A stretch of DNA of 64,000 nucleotides. Source: Shewanella sp. KX20019. GTDB taxonomy: Bacteria; Pseudomonadota; Gammaproteobacteria; Enterobacterales; Shewanellaceae. Below, in pieces: positions 63,323-64,000 of this stretch. The notes beneath the pieces are model-generated. The model saw only the letters and a list, made by a program, of their open reading frames with translations. It did not search any database and was not told where the DNA came from. Location of the stretch: contig NZ_CP068437.1 of NCBI RefSeq assembly GCF_016757755.1, positions 3,162,001-3,226,000 of the forward strand. The letters run 5' to 3'. Both the position numbers and the translations under genes were made by a program. Numbering within the stretch: the first letter of the stretch is position 1; each line of letters begins with the position of its first letter.

Positions 63323-64000
63323 GTGAGCCAACATTCTAATACAAGCACTAATACCAGTACCAATCACGAGACTGATTTAAGAGAAGCATCAATGGCCAAC
63401 AGCACGACTGCAACAGAGAGCAATGTATTAACCAAAATTGTTGATACCAAGCCTGAACATATTGCGGCTTTAAAACTACGTTTTCCTGAGGCGAGTTTAA
63501 TGCCGAAGCAATCAGACCGCAGCCTGTTTGATGCACTTAAAGCGCCTAATGCGGGCTTTATTTTAGAGTGCAAGAAAGCCAGCCCATCGAAAGGGCTTAT
63601 TCGAGATGTGTTTGATGTGGACGCCATTGCCGATGTTTATGACCGCTACGCCGCTGGGATCTCAGTATTAACTGACGAGCTTTTTTTCCAAGGCGACATG
63701 GACTACATACCTCGCGTCCGCGCCCGTGTGCGTCAGCCTATCTTGTGCAAAGACTTTTTCGTTGATGAATACCAGATCAAACTCGCCGCCCATCAGGGCG
63801 CCGATGCGATATTGTTAATGCTATCGGTACTCGATGATGCTCGCTATCAAGCGCTGGCTGCCGAAGCTGCCAAGTATCAGTTAGATATTTTAACTGAGGT
63901 GAGTAACGAAGCTGAACTGTCGCGCGCCATTACATTGAATGCTGCGATAATTGGTATTAACAACCGTAACCTACGTGACTTATCAACCGATTTAGCCACC
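63323..64000 (+). CDS. trpCF: Indole-3-glycerol phosphate synthase / PRA isomerase, N-terminal part (runs off the right edge)
   Basis: Starts at GTG 63323, one base after the trpD stop, with AAGGAG six bases upstream. The first ~35 residues are rich in Ser, Thr and Asn and unlike the core; a later ATG at 63392 could be the true start but has no ribosome-binding site. The IGPS barrel follows: GFILECKKASPSKGLIR, GISVLTDELFFQGDMDYI, ILCKDFFVDEYQIKLAAHQGADAILLM, LTEVSNEAEL and IIGINNRNLRDL. The window ends before the PRA isomerase half, so the bifunctional label comes from the usual operon pattern. Confidence 0.9.
   Translation, partial: MSQHSNTSTNTSTNHETDLREASMANSTTATESNVLTKIVDTKPEHIAALKLRFPEASLMPKQSDRSLFDALKAPNAGFILECKKASPSKGLIRDVFDVDAIADVYDRYAAGISVLTDELFFQGDMDYIPRVRARVRQPILCKDFFVDEYQIKLAAHQGADAILLMLSVLDDARYQALAAEAAKYQLDILTEVSNEAELSRAITLNAAIIGINNRNLRDLSTDLAT

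Noticed and set aside
1..64000. Search for tRNA, rRNA, CRISPR, prophage and insertion sequences
   Set aside because: No cloverleaf, repeat-spacer array, integrase, transposase or phage structural gene was recognised by eye.

Overview
The window looks like chromosomal DNA of a marine gammaproteobacterium, most probably Shewanella. The basis is gene content and order: focA-like / pflBA / yfbV / ackA-pta, the tesA–DUF481–diheme cytochrome–AraC–sohB–lipase–yciK block, the scpAB-rluB block next to yciO-rnm, and a trpE-G-D-CF operon behind a trpL attenuator. Moderate AT richness, several TonB receptors, c-type cytochrome lipoproteins and FNR/Fur/PdhR-type sites agree. The genus is inferred from pattern, not from a search. 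No rRNA, tRNA, CRISPR array, prophage or intact insertion sequence was seen.

Layout. 1-2.3 kb: the start of a TonB receptor gene, two tiny paralogous membrane-protein genes and an orphan type IV pilin-like gene in otherwise sparse DNA. 2.3-13.9 kb: housekeeping and accessory enzymes (M28 peptidase lipoprotein, AsnB, a tautomerase, two VOC proteins, DUF445, an oxygenase-type reductase, a DUF748/AsmA-like giant, an S51 peptidase, a membrane-anchored glutaredoxin). 13.9-19.5 kb: a TonB receptor flanked by an intact YfcC-family transporter gene and a decayed 3' fragment of a second copy of it. 19.6-22.5 kb: panF-yhdT facing a LysR gene, with a perfect FNR box between them. 22.6-34.3 kb: the pyruvate/formate/acetate block. 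It holds a formate/nitrite channel fused to CBS domains, a DUF3360-type membrane protein, pflBA, yfbV and ackA-pta. The DUF3360 gene and pflB each carry a perfect PdhR-like palindrome upstream, so they are probably co-regulated by pyruvate.

34.3-36.5 kb is accessory DNA: a Fur box abutting a lipoprotein gene, two near-identical 196-bp structured direct repeats, and two small unknown genes, one of only 32 codons. 36.5-43.7 kb: an rRNA methyltransferase-like gene, an AI-2E family permease, yfcH, an ABC exporter pair and divergent tesA. 43.8-49.7 kb: a DUF481 outer-membrane protein, then a parallel beta-helix lipoprotein fused to a diheme cytochrome module, then a stand-alone paralogue of that module. 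The 3' end of this paralogue is followed by two more copies in a 147-bp tandem array. 49.7-59.5 kb: an AraC regulator, sohB, a large lipase-like lipoprotein, yciK, rluB-scpB-scpA, and yciO with the PHP-domain nuclease rnm. 59.5-64 kb: the trp promoter, a leader peptide with three consecutive Trp codons, the attenuator, then trpE, trpG, trpD and the start of trpCF, which runs off the window.

Start codons were moved from the longest reading frame where a ribosome-binding site or family length argued for it. Family names come from recognising motifs by eye; no database was consulted.
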